Below, one piece after another: positions 1 to 10,035 of a DNA stretch of 64,000 nucleotides. Each line of letters starts with the position of its first letter. Within the stretch, counting starts at the first letter, position 1. The translations under genes were made by a program, and so were the position numbers. The notes beneath the pieces were generated by a model that did not search any database, was not told the DNA's origin, and saw only the letters and a list, made by a program, of their open reading frames with translations. This DNA comes from Lactarius indigo (lineage: Eukaryota; Basidiomycota; Agaricomycetes; Russulales; Russulaceae): contig JAFKAC010000016.1 in assembly GCA_025766275.1 (NCBI GenBank), positions 62,001 to 126,000 of the forward strand. The letters run 5' to 3'.

Positions 1-1745
1 GTCTGCAAGTTGTGCTTCCACAGGTTTTGAGCGGTCTATTATCGGGGCTGGCACTGACGATGCTGAGTGTTCGGACTGTGACAGTGACGTTGACCGTGAC
101 AAGGGCTGGATGGGACCAGGCACTGGCGCAGTGTTTGCCAGGCGAAGACTGCACCTGGGTCGTGTTATTGAGGACTCAGAGTTAGTCATGGAGTCTTGTG
201 CTGAGGGAGTGATGTCGTCCTGCATCTGAGCGGACATGAGTGACTGAGCCGAAATGGGAAACTCAGGGGAACTCCGAGTGGGAACACGAGTTCCCTGATT
301 AGGCGTTGAGCCTCTGTTGATCGATTCCGCCATCGATTCCACCGCACTTTGTGTGTTGGTAGACTCAGTACCCATTTCCAGGCCTGGAGAATGGCCAGGG
401 TTGCTATTCTTGTTGGGTCCATCACCATCCAGGGAAGCTGACTGCTCGGGATTACCAGGTGAAACAGGGAAAGTTTCCGGCAATGGTGGGTTTGTTGATG
501 AACAAAAGCTGGGCGCAAAATCGAACTTGGAGAATATTTGGGGGTTCAATGGGCGGATACCTGATTTCTTCCAAGCAGATAGGATTGTTGACTCTTTGAA
601 CGACTTGGTGCGTGCTGCCAGATATTCTTTGATAAAGTTTTGATGCGTTATTCCTCCCCCAGTTTCGTCCAGCACAACCGAACATTGTTTCTGCCAGGCT
701 CTTTGCAAGGGCCCAAAAACGCCGACATCAAGAGGCTGGAGGCGGTGTGAGGTATGAGGAGGGAGAGCAAAAAGTTCGATATTGGCCTCCACTGCAGCCT
801 CGCACAGTTCGATCGACGCATGTGAATGGTGGCCATCGTAAATCAACAGAATCGGCCTTCCAGTTTTATTTTTCTCCCTCGCCTGTGGAACGAAGAGTTT
901 CTCAAACCACTGTAAGCTGATATAATCGCTTGTCCAGCCCTTTTCTGACAGGGCAACCCTGCAGACATCTGGTAAGTCATCGCCTGCAGTCTTCGAAAAC
1001 CCCAGAAGCACTTACATGATCCCATCTTCCTCAAAGTATTCATCCCGGAGTACACATTTCCCAGAGAGAACAAATCCAGGCTTCAGACTAGAGCCGTCTG
1101 CGGAGACACATTCAATGACTGTGACCAGTTCAAGACTGGCACTCTGGAGCTTTGTGCGCACTGATTGTTCTCGGGAGTACAGGAACCGTGTGTTGTCCAT
1201 CTTTCTTCCGCCACCTAACTGGATTCCCTTCTCGTCCATGTTATAGATATTCTCCCATGGTATGTCTTTTTCCTTTATAAAATCCCCTAGAAGCCGGAAA
1301 TGTTGACTGACAATTGTGGGGTTAAAGCATTGCGCATGCTTTGGGTCGAGTCCAGTTGGCCGCCTCAACACCAAATCAGGATTGCGGGTCAGGAAGGGAT
1401 AGACCCAGTTTCTTGAAGGTAGCTGACGTTTCCCGGTTTCATTTGACTTCTTTTGGAGGACTTTACTAAGATCCCCCACATGTGTTCGCAGCATGCACTT
1501 TGAGACGGGTCGCCCAGTGGCCCCCATGTAAGTGACCCACTCGCACACGGTCTTCTCCTGTGCTTCATCAAGTAACTGCTTTGATGCTTGTGCTTTAGAT
1601 TGGGGGCCATTGACCCCTTGATGCCGGCGTCGAAGTGTGTGGTATGAAACTTTGAAGTGTCGTGCAGCCTGAGAGATTCGTTTGAAAGTTCCATTGGTGA
1701 GTGCCTTCTTTGCTTCTTCAAGCCTCTTCTCTGTAGCATCTTCTA
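1..1745 (-). pseudogene. pogo/CENP-B-like DDE transposase, main part, split by the Gypsy insertion
   Basis: The minus-strand frame is open from 1745 to the window edge at 1 once a 57-bp GT..AG intron (959-1015) is removed. The N-terminal side shows a psq-type helix-turn-helix (SQAARHFKVSYHTLRRR), followed by a Tc5/CENP-B-type region and a DDE_1 core. The three catalytic acidic residues are visible as NMDE, YDGHHSH and LQPLDVG, the last two being about 36 residues apart. After the core lies a Ser/Pro-rich tail that leaves the window. The first 16 codons lie at 9988-10035, on the other side of the Gypsy element, and join in frame through the TTCTA target site. Apart from that insertion no stop or frameshift is seen. 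The family cuts and pastes DNA in the nucleus. No terminal inverted repeats could be identified because the far end is outside the window. Confidence 0.85.
1741..1745. repeat. Gypsy target-site duplication, left copy (TTCTA)
   Basis: The 5 bases before the 5' LTR are identical to 9988-9992 after the 3' LTR. This is the 5-bp duplication expected from a retroviral-type integrase and fixes the element ends. Confidence 0.95.
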
Positions 1746-1977
1746 TGTTACGGTACGGACTTGATGACTCACTACATACGACTCATGACTGGTTATGACT
1801 ACGGTCCGGTATCAGCATTAGTCATGGACTCTTATGACGTATCAGTCAGCATAGTAGCTCGCATGTGATTGTGGCTCATGTATGACTCATTCCTAGGATA
1901 GCGGTACTAGGGTTCGAGCTAGTTACGCTATTGGTTACCTATTGTCCCAGCGGCGCTTTAAAGCCCGCGCGTATCTG

Positions 1978-2022
1978 TATAAGTAGTCGACTCGGAAGAC
2001 CAAGAGTCCCCATCTTGGTCTT
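1978..2022 (+). promoter_or_regulatory. LTR core promoter and probable transcription start
   Basis: TATAAGT lies at 1978-1984 (TATAAATA in the 3' LTR). The 11 bases ATCTTGGTCTT at 2012-2022 begin 34 bases downstream, a normal TATA-to-start distance. They are the exact reverse complement of 2256-2266 just after the LTR. The transcription start is inferred, not observed. Confidence 0.6.
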
Positions 2023-2023
2023 C
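1995..2023. repeat. 11-bp inverted repeat at the LTR transcription start
   Basis: GAAGACCAAGA (1995-2005) and TCTTGGTCTTC (2013-2023) are perfect inverted arms with a 7-base spacer. Both are conserved in the 3' LTR. Confidence 0.85.
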
Positions 2024-2255
2024 TTCAATCCACCACTTGACTCGCCTCTTGCTTGCCTTAGTCTCAAACTAAGCGTGCCTCCGCTTGTATCCACCAAGGG
2101 ATACTCTTCTTCATCTTATTGCTGCAGTGTGTGCCAGTAGGGTCCCTGTTCAGCTTGTGTTGGGTTGACACGTGATCCCCATTCACTTATCATCGCTAAG
2201 TCGACTACACCTATCCCAAGTCCAAGTCGGGCTAACGCCTGTGGAGCGTAACATT

Positions 2256-2266
2256 AAGACCAAGAT
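2256..2266 (+). other. Putative self-priming primer-binding site
   Basis: AAGACCAAGAT starts 2 bases after the 5' LTR and is complementary over exactly 11 bases to 2012-2022, the predicted 5' end of the transcript. No TGG of a tRNA-type primer site is present next to the LTR. This matches the Tf1-type self-priming arrangement known in some chromoviruses, in which the transcript's own 5' end primes minus-strand synthesis. Confidence 0.65.
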
Positions 2267-2274
2267 CCTCAACC

Positions 2275-4209
2275 GTGGCGTACTTGACCAGAGACCAGTG
2301 GACGTCCTTCCGTCCCTATCATATTGAACGACGAGGAGATCGCAACGTACCAACAAGATTCTTAGGAGCCGCTCAGTGGAGAGAAAGAGGAGAAGATACC
2401 GGATATTTCGTAGAATTCAACGGTCCTAACTGTTTCCGACCTGTTGAGTTTAACTTCGAGCATCTCTGTTGGGTCGAGATTACTTGGAACCCTATAGATC
2501 ATCGCTGGGATATTGTACAACCAGCAGGAAGAAACTACAACTGCGATATCGACGCGCGAGAGCTTAATAGCCGCGCAGATTATGGTCCTATTGACGGACA
2601 AGCACAGGAACACACCGACGAAGGAATCAGCGGAGAAGAAGCCTCTGATAGTCAACAATCACCAAGTCGAGGAACAACACCAGCAGAGGAAGCAAGCCTA
2701 GGAGCCATCGGCGACCATATCATACAACAAACTGAGTCGCTAACTATTCATCAACCTGAACCAGAAGTAATCCACATCCACAGCCTGGCAGTTGCAATGG
2801 CAACAGCCACCATTACTCAAGAAGAGGTATACCTCACCAGTGAGGCAAGGGATCAGATCGCCCTAGAAGAACAAAGACGCATTACAGAAGAATCGCGAGC
2901 TAACTTAGCTCCCATCAACCCATATACGGGTCATCGAATGACTGACGATGATGTAGCAATCCATCGTGCCATTGGGCCCGATGTAGCCGACCCTCCCAGC
3001 GGAGGAGGTGGAGGACCCCCACCAAGAGGACCAGGATTCGAAGGATTCCCTGGAGGATTCCCAGGAGGACCACCAGGAGGAGGACCTCCGGGAGGAGGAA
3101 TACCAGGTGCAGGTCCTATCATTCCCCCTCCGAGTAACAAGCTAGCTGGCGAGGCACCCACAGTATTTGACGGAGAACGCGCCAAGGTCGAAGCGTTTCT
3201 CACTCAGTGGCATGTCTACTGGGGCATGAATGCAGATGAAGGCATAATGGCCACACCCTATCGACGAGCCCTGCTTTTCCTATCATACATCAAAGGTGTT
3301 AACATCAGCGAATGGGTACTAGCGATGCTTACCTGGCTCAATGGCCAAATACAAGCTGGTATACCCCGTACTAGTGAAGGACTATGGAACGAAATCACGC
3401 GCAGCTTTATGCAGCGCTTCTGCAATACGATGGAACAAGAACAAGCTCAATATGAGCTTAAGAAGGGAGTCAAAATGATTGGAGGCAATCTAGATGAGTA
3501 TTGCACCCAATTCGAACAACTGATACGCCGCGCTCAGTATCGACTCGATGATCCGCAGACGCTGGATTTATTCGCAAGCGGACTACCAAAAGACCTATAT
3601 GAAAAGGTCTATACCCTTGATAATCCCCGCAACTACTGCGAATGGAAAGAAGCGGCTACCACTCGTCAACAGCAATACCTCCGCCTTAAAGCGGTGTTGA
3701 ACAAGGGAGTTCCCCCTGGACAAGGACAAGGAAGGCAACGACAACAAAGACAATGGCAGGGACCACCAAGAAGTTCATGGCAGCCAAGAAATCTACGAGA
3801 TCCAAACGCCATGGACACCTCTGCAGACCGAATCCGAGGGCGACTCGCAGGAGCTGAAGACATACTCGCCCCTCGTCCCCTGTATCGACCAAGGGGAGGA
3901 TTCCTCCAAAGAGGAGGAGGACGAAATAATCAAAGGCCAGTCATCTGTTATAATTGTGGAAAGGACAGACACATGGCTCGCGATTGTAGACAACCACGAG
4001 GGGACTATCAACCCCAAGCATCAACCAGCCGGTATATCGACACCGACTATCATCAACAAGAACCAGAGGTCGCTACTAGGGCGGTTCAGGACGTACCCCC
4101 TCAACAACGTGCCAGCGACTGGCTTAATGGAGTAGCAGGAGAATCAGACGATGTAAAGGACATTATCCTCCAACAGCTGTGGAAGAAGGAGGGTTTTCAG
4201 GACGCCTGA
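2275..4209 (+). CDS. gag: Gypsy gag polyprotein (644 aa)
   Basis: Capsid/nucleocapsid protein of the element. The ATG at 2275 is 21 bases downstream of the LTR. In order it has a unique acidic N-terminus, a Gly/Pro-rich linker (about 3000-3120), a retrotrans_gag capsid-like region (about 3150-3650) and a basic Gln/Arg-rich stretch. A CCHC zinc knuckle follows (CYNCGKDRHMARDC, about 3946-3987; C-x2-C-x4-H-x4-C), with the usual Gly before the His replaced by Arg. The frame is intact. It ends in TGA 12 bases after a GGGTTTT slippery heptamer, and pol follows in the -1 frame. Confidence 0.92.
   Translation: MAYLTRDQWTSFRPYHIERRGDRNVPTRFLGAAQWRERGEDTGYFVEFNGPNCFRPVEFNFEHLCWVEITWNPIDHRWDIVQPAGRNYNCDIDARELNSRADYGPIDGQAQEHTDEGISGEEASDSQQSPSRGTTPAEEASLGAIGDHIIQQTESLTIHQPEPEVIHIHSLAVAMATATITQEEVYLTSEARDQIALEEQRRITEESRANLAPINPYTGHRMTDDDVAIHRAIGPDVADPPSGGGGGPPPRGPGFEGFPGGFPGGPPGGGPPGGGIPGAGPIIPPPSNKLAGEAPTVFDGERAKVEAFLTQWHVYWGMNADEGIMATPYRRALLFLSYIKGVNISEWVLAMLTWLNGQIQAGIPRTSEGLWNEITRSFMQRFCNTMEQEQAQYELKKGVKMIGGNLDEYCTQFEQLIRRAQYRLDDPQTLDLFASGLPKDLYEKVYTLDNPRNYCEWKEAATTRQQQYLRLKAVLNKGVPPGQGQGRQRQQRQWQGPPRSSWQPRNLRDPNAMDTSADRIRGRLAGAEDILAPRPLYRPRGGFLQRGGGRNNQRPVICYNCGKDRHMARDCRQPRGDYQPQASTSRYIDTDYHQQEPEVATRAVQDVPPQQRASDWLNGVAGESDDVKDIILQQLWKKEGFQDA
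4191..4197 (+). promoter_or_regulatory. -1 ribosomal frameshift heptamer G GGT TTT
   Basis: In the gag frame the bases read GAG GGT TTT CAG, a canonical X XXY YYZ slip site. A -1 shift here leads directly into the open pol frame, 12 bases before the gag stop codon. No downstream pseudoknot was resolved by eye. Confidence 0.7.
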
Positions 4210-7200
4210 ACCCATCGGCCTGGGTGAGGGCAGTTAATTGTAACAGTGTAATCATGACTCGCTATCGTTCTATGAGAGTTCCAGTATCAATTCGCACCAG
4301 TTACGCAATGGCCGACATATGCGCGTTAGTCGACTCAGGAGCAACCCATTGCTTCATGAAACCATCATTCGCAAAACGAATGGGACTCGGGACCAAACTA
4401 CTCGATATCCCAAAGAAAATATGGAACATTGACAACACAGAGAACAAATCGGGGCGTATCACTCATTATACCGACGTTGATGTCCAAACTAAAGGCATTC
4501 ATAAGGAAATTCGCTTCCTTATTACGGACATTGGCAACGAAGATATCGTGCTAGGCTACCCCTGGCTTGCTATTTACGACCCGCATATTAAATGGTCGCA
4601 AGTGGCTATACACGAAGATATGCTCCCCATCATTATTCGATCAACCAACCCCTACATCAAAACAACGCCCGTGGTAGCAACAACCACTGTGCAAAATGAC
4701 GACTACGAAGTCGTACACTCCTGTATTATCACTGACGAACAACGGCAGCAATTTGAAGAAGGATGCTGAATCAGGGCTACTGCCACTGATCTCGCCATAG
4801 CTGCTCAACAATATGTCACGAAAGCTGAGTTGCCCCCTGAATACCACGAATTTGAACGCCTCTTCAGCAAAGAGGCATCGGACAGGTTTCCACCCAGCAG
4901 GCCTTGGGATCACGCTATCGAATTCAAACCAGGAACAGCCGACGCAATCGATTGTAAAATATACCCCATGACACAAGAAGAAGACAAGAAGTTACGTGAA
5001 TGGATCGACGAGCAACTCAAGAAGGGCTATATATGACCCTCTAAATCCCCTTACGCGTCGTCTTTCTTCTTCATCAAGAAGAAAGATGGAAAGTTACGAC
5101 CCGTCCGAGACTATCAAAAGATTAACGCTGTTACCATTCGCAACCAGTACCCCCTTCCCCTTATCTCTGATCTCATCACCGACCTCAGTAATGCTCACAT
5201 CTACACTAAACTTGACGTTAGATGGGGGTATAACAACATACGCATTAAAGAAGGAGATGAGGAAAAGGCTGCATTCAAAACATGTTATGGCTTATTCGAA
5301 CCCACAGTGATGTTCTTCGGCTTAACCAACTCTCCAGCGACGTTCCAAACTATGATGAATTTCATCTTCAGGGACATCATCGCAAAACATGAAAAGTGTG
5401 GCACCGTTATTCGTGTCTATATGGATGATATCGGCATCGCCACAGGACTTAACCACTCGCTGCAAGATCACATCGAGGCAGTCAAAGATGTCCTCCGCGT
5501 ATCTGCAGAGCACGATCTCTACTACAAACTTGAAAAATGCCTCTTCCACTCCCCACGTATGGATTACCTGGGGGTAATCCTTGAAAAGGGGGTGACGCGC
5601 ATGGACCCTGTCAAAATTTCGGGCATCAAGGATTGGCCTACGCCAACGAAGGTTAAGGACGTCCACTCTTTTCTCAGTTTTTGCAATTTTTACAGACCTT
5701 TTATACGAGGCTTCGCAACCAAAGCACGACCATTGAACAAACTTACACGCAAAGACACCGAATGGCACTGGGGCGCGGAAGAAGAAAAGGCATTCCAAAA
5801 CCTTAAAACCCTTGTCACTAGCGAACCTGTTTTAGCACACCCAGATCTCACTCAACAATTCGAGTTAGAGGTCGACGCATCAGGCTTTGCAACGGGAGCA
5901 GTCCTTCTCCAGCGCAAAGCAGATGGTAAACAACATCCTATCAGCTATTACTCATCCACCCTCAATGAAGCCGAACGGAATTACGATATTTACGACCTCG
6001 AACTCCTAGCAATTGTCAAAGCCTTCCACCACTGGCGACCCCTCCTAGCGGGTTCCCCTCACAAGATCAAAGTATTCTCTGACCACCTTAACTTACAATA
6101 CTGGAAATCGCCACAAAAGATTAGTAGGCGCGTAGCCAGGGAAGTACTTGAACTTTCAGAATACAACTTCGAAATTCATCACATCAAAGGCACCTCCAAT
6201 GGACACGCCGACGCACTATCTCGAAGGCCCAACTACGATCAAGGAGAAAACGACAACGAAGGTATAACAGTATTGCCAGAAAGCGTCTTCGCGCGTGCCA
6301 CCACACTAGAAGAACTGCGACACCCTCACTGGAGACCCAAGATTCTACCAGCGGAAATGATACCAGAACATCCTATTTACGAACAAGACATAGCTGAGTT
6401 GAAACCCTGGGTCAATGCTCACAAGCTAAAAAACATTGAAGGGACGTGGTACAAGGACGGACGCCGAGTAGTTACCGGCGGCATCCATGACAAGTGTACC
6501 ATCATTGCTGCCCATCATGATTCTCCTGTCTATGGCCACCCTGGTATCAAACGTACTCTCCAACTTACGGAACGACATTACTGGTGGCCGCAAATGAAGA
6601 ACGACGTCACGGATTATGTCAAAGGTTGTGCGGAATGTCAGCAGCATAAAGTCAACCTCCGACCGATCAGAGCACCCCTACAACCTATCTACCCTAAACC
6701 GGAAGCCCTGCCATTCGAGACTATAGCAGTGGACTTTATTACCAAACTCCCAGTCTCCCGCGGTTACAACTCCATTCTCACGGTGACAGATCATGATTGC
6801 ACTAAAGCTGCCATCTTCATCCCTTGTAACGAGGAGATAACAGCCGAAGGAACGGCTGCCCTGTACGTCTCTCATGTATTCCCACGATTCGGACTCCCCT
6901 TGCGTGTTATCAGTGACCGAGATCCCCGCTTCGCATCCAAGTTTATGCGGGAGATATGTAAAATCCTTGGCATCAGCCAAAATATCTCAACCGCTTATCA
7001 CCCCAGAACCGACGGCCAATCAGAGCGAACGAATCAATGGCTAGAGCAGTATCTCCGCTTCTGGGTAAATGAGCGACAAGACGACTGGGTCCGCTATCTG
7101 CCTATGGCGGAATTCACGCATAACAATTGGCCTAATGAAACCACGCGGGAGTCCCCCTTCTTTCTCTTGTCCAGGTTCAATCCTCGCGCTGATTGGACCG

Positions 7201-8078
7201 ATAGGCCTTCTCCTATCCCACAAGTGTCATTAAGACTAGACCAATTTAAGCAAGCACGACAATGCGCTTTCTCCTGCATGCTCCGGGCGCAAAAATCATG
7301 GGTCAAACACAAAGATACGCCCAAGTTCAAAAAAGGAGACCTCGTGTGGCTAGAAGGACGCCACTTACGCACCCATCAACCAACCGCAAAACTAGCGGCT
7401 AAACGACACAGGCCATTTAAGGTCATCCAGGTGATGTCCCCTGTCAATTATCGACTTGAGCTTTCCACACAGTGGAGCATCCATGATGTGTTCCACATAG
7501 ATCTTCTCACACCTTATCGTGAAACACCCACGCACGGACCAAACTATCAGCGCCCACCACCTGATTTGGTTGATAACGAAGAAGAATACGAAGTCGAGAA
7601 GATTCTGGACTCTCGGCGATTCGGCAAAAGACGTCGGCTCCAGTACCTTGTCAAATGGAAAGGCTATCCGGACTCAGACAATCAATGGATAGATAAGGAT
7701 GACGTATTTGCCGACGAAGCCGTTTGGGACTTCAAACATTCCAACCCCGACAGAGAAACGCATATAAGGGTAGCCTCCTGTCGTGATAAGTCCCCATCTC
7801 CCATTCACCCTATGTCCTCTACTCGACGCAATGACCAGCTCGCACTCCTCTCTACCCTCGTCAACGACTCCTCCACCACGCTTGTTAACCCCGACTCCAC
7901 CAACAACACCGCAACCGCTGGAGCTACAGATGGAAGCCGTGCAGCCGTGCAGCATGAGGAAGATGGCCCTATCACTAGTGAAGAACTGCGCCAGACATTG
8001 CAACGATTCCCTGTGCCCGTACAGGGATGTAACGCCGTCACAGCGTTAGCTCGACTTGAGCTCGTAAAGGCGACTTGA
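4191..8078 (+). pseudogene. pol: Gypsy pol: PR-RT-RNaseH-IN-chromodomain, with two TGA interruptions
   Basis: One reading frame runs from the slip site to 8078, broken only by TGA at 4767-4769 and 5034-5036. The second TGA stands where relatives have Arg (context GYI-stop-PSKSP), a CGA to TGA change. Domains: aspartic protease (ALVDSGATHCF, 4332 on), reverse transcriptase with YMDD at 5418-5429, RNase H (LEVDASGFATGA, about 5870), integrase zinc finger (HH..CAECQQHK, about 6510-6650) and a D,D,E core (AVDFITKLP; ISDRDPRF; DGQSERTN). A C-terminal chromodomain follows (YEVEKILDSR...YLVKWKGYPDSDNQWI, about 7590-7770), a domain known to target integration to chromatin. The last 100 residues are low complexity. 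The 2.8-kb open part after 5037 is otherwise intact. Confidence 0.93.
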
Positions 8079-8535
8079 TGACTCAGCTGATCACGCGCGG
8101 AGGCGTATGGCACGAAGGCTGGTTCTAGATGTTCGAAGACACTAGTGTGATTTAGTGACCCTATCTTCAAGATAAAGATCGTGATCGGAAACAGGATAGA
8201 GGCTGAAGAGTGACGATTGAAGAAGTCCAAGATGGCGTATCTTGGACTTCCGCAGCTACCTTAAATACAAGAAGAACAGGCTTAGAAGCGCTGTTATGAG
8301 TCACCGTATAGTAGCGTCCAACGTATCACGTAAGTACCGCAATCCTAATACTACTACTACCTGTACTAGGATCAAGTCATCGTTCTGGGCCTAACTCCTA
8401 TCGTAAACTCCGAGTCCGTGACTAATCTACCTTACCGCCGTAGTCACAACCGGTACAGTAAGGGTCAACACCGAGAACCGTAACAAGGGAACTCTCGATG
8501 ACAATCCAGCAACAACTCAACCAGCACCTCCGCCA
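8079..8535 (+). other. Non-coding spacer between pol and ORF3, with hairpin, TATA-like box and possible intron
   Basis: A perfect 12-bp inverted repeat (8222-8233 / 8239-8250, 5-base loop) resembles in sequence the LTR start-site hairpin. It is followed by TTAAATACA at about 8260. Next come GTAAGT (about 8330), CTAAT-like branch-point sequences and an acceptor-like TACTAG (about 8368). These may drive or splice an ORF3 transcript. This is inference from sequence only. Confidence 0.4.
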
Positions 8536-9447
8536 ATGTACGCCCTCACAAACCCCAACACCGGTGAGCCCAAAGCCTTCCTCACGGAAGATGAGCTCTT
8601 TCGGCTTCAAGCAGCTGTCCCGCGCGGTACAACCCCCTGACGCCATGAAGAAATACGAACAAGAATGGAAGGAGACGGCGGCGCGGTGGCAGCGGGAGCA
8701 ACTGCATATCGCCGCTTGCCGACGCCAAATGATGAAGGAGCGGAGGGAGTACTGGACGAAGATGAGGATGAAGACGAGCTTGGAGACCACTACCCCATCA
8801 GGCACGCATTCCTTAACCATGAATTCTACGCTGAAGATCCAGCCGCCACTCCCTACCTCGTCAATGCAGCGGGGGGGCCTTTACACAGGGGACGAGTCGC
8901 CGTGGCACAAGCGGCTCGTTATACACCAATGGGTGAACGAGACCCAGCAACCAGGGTCATTGTCCCTGAAGGGTTCCGGGTCAATAGAGGACCCGATTAC
9001 ATTCCGTTCCCAATCAAACTCCCCAACGGACTGACGGTACAGGCATCCCACGTACAGGTTATCCGAGGAGGAGACCCCTTCGTACTCGGACTAGTTCCGG
9101 GATCGGGTTTCCTTTATGGCAAACCCCTCTACGCCACGCCTCACCTCCCGAAGAACAACCGAGCTTTCATCCCACATGAAGAGTACTTCATGCTTCATGA
9201 TCGGCATCCCACAGACCTGCTGCTCATGCGCATTGGGGATGTCACTCTCACTCAAGAGCTGCGCCAGTTCCGGCAGTTTGCCTTCGCCGAGGACCAACTG
9301 GAGAAGAGGATTCGGCAATTGCAGATGGAGAAAGAGATGGTGGTGCAGGACAAAAAGGACAGTCTCTACCGTTTGGAGCGCGCTAACATACTGGCAAGGA
9401 TGGAAGATGAAGCAGAACGGATGAGGCAAGAATCCGTAGCGGACTAG
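8536..9447 (+). pseudogene. Gypsy ORF3, unknown function, coiled-coil C-terminus
   Basis: This is a third ORF between pol and the 3' LTR in the sense direction. The frame starting MYALTNPNTGEPKAF (8536) meets TGA at 8638-8640, where CGA would restore Arg, then runs open from 8641 to the TAG at 9445-9447. The open part contains an acidic patch (DEDEDEDELGD) and a conserved-looking middle. It ends in a charged helical segment rich in Glu/Arg/Lys/Gln (about 9270-9440), likely a coiled coil. No membrane segment or signal peptide is visible, so it does not look like an envelope gene. An overlapping frame (8498-9034) also has plausible charged sequence near 8640-8760, so small frameshifts cannot be excluded. 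The family is not recognised. Confidence 0.6.
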
Positions 9448-9466
9448 TGAGGTGGGCCTCACTCCT

Positions 9467-9479
9467 GAAAAGGGGGTGA
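9467..9479 (+). other. Gypsy polypurine tract
   Basis: GAAAAGGGGGTGA lies immediately before the 3' LTR. It is the usual plus-strand primer position. Confidence 0.8.
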
Positions 9480-9987
9480 TGTTACGGTATGGACTTGATG
9501 ACTCACTACATACGACTCATGACCGGTTATGACTATGGTCCGGTATCAGCATTAGTCATGGACTCTTACGACATATCAGTCAGCATAGTAGCTCGCATGT
9601 GATTGTGGCTCATGTATGACTCATTCCTAGGATAGCGGTACTAGGGTTCGAGCTAGTTACGCTATTGGTTACCTATTGTCCCAGCGGCGCTTTAAAGCCC
9701 GCGCGTATCTGTATAAATAGTCGACTTGGAAGACCAAGAGTCCCCATCTTGGTCTTCTTCAATCCACCACTTGACTCGCCTCTTGCTTGCCTTAGTCTCG
9801 AACTAAGCGTGCCTCCGCTTGTATCCACCAAGGGATACTCTTCTTCATCTTATTGCTGCAGTGTGTGCCAGTAGGGTCCCTGTTCAGCTTGTGTTGGGTT
9901 GACACGTGATCCCCATTCACTTATCATCGCTAAGTCGACTACGCCTATCCCAAGTCCAAGTCGGGCTAACGCCTGTGGAGCGTAACA
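9480..9987 (+). repeat. Gypsy 3' LTR (508 bp)
   Basis: Same length and ends as 1746-2253, with 9 differences. All are transitions, and 8 of the 9 are at CpG in one copy or the other. Confidence 0.95.
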
Positions 9988-9992
9988 TTCTA
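9988..9992. repeat. Gypsy target-site duplication, right copy (TTCTA)
   Basis: Matches 1741-1745 and directly abuts the CA end of the 3' LTR. Confidence 0.95.
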
Positions 9993-10035
9993 GTTGTTTT
10001 CTTGTTACTTTCTTGCTTAGTTGTGTCCTTGCCAT
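9988..10035 (-). pseudogene. N-terminal 16 codons of the split transposase
   Basis: The minus-strand ATG at 10035 opens the peptide MARTQLSKKVTRKQLE. This ends exactly at the target-site duplication next to the 3' LTR and continues in frame at 1743. The start was chosen because it is the first ATG giving a basic start to the helix-turn-helix region. The same frame extends upstream towards 10128, so an earlier start is possible. Confidence 0.8.

Larger units (their letters stand above)
1746..2253 (+). repeat. Gypsy 5' LTR (508 bp)
   Basis: Starts TGTTACGG, ends GCGTAACA, and is collinear with 9480-9987. It contains a TATA box (1978-1984) and an inverted repeat around the probable transcription start. 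Confidence 0.95.
1746..9987 (+). mobile_element. Ty3/Gypsy chromovirus, full length, 8242 bp
   Basis: A complete element: 508-bp LTRs bounded by TG..CA, a primer site, gag, pol in the order PR-RT-RNaseH-IN-chromodomain, a third ORF, a polypurine tract and a 5-bp target duplication. The two LTRs differ at 9 positions (about 1.8%), all transitions, so the insertion is not recent. Pol carries two internal TGA codons and ORF3 carries one, so this copy is not autonomous as read. It lies inside the coding sequence of a pogo-like transposase (nested insertion). Confidence 0.95.

Noticed and set aside
1931..2140. 69-aa frame, repeated at 9665-9874
   Set aside because: It repeats only because it lies in the two LTRs; no domain or start context supports it.
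5307..8078. 923-aa frame taken as a stand-alone gene
   Set aside because: It begins inside the reverse transcriptase. The same frame extends upstream across two TGA codons, so it is the rest of pol.
8498..9034. 178-aa overlapping frame as the true ORF3
   Set aside because: Its second half looks like a shadow of the 8665-9447 frame. Part of its middle is plausible, so it is mentioned under ORF3, but it does not reach the coiled-coil end.
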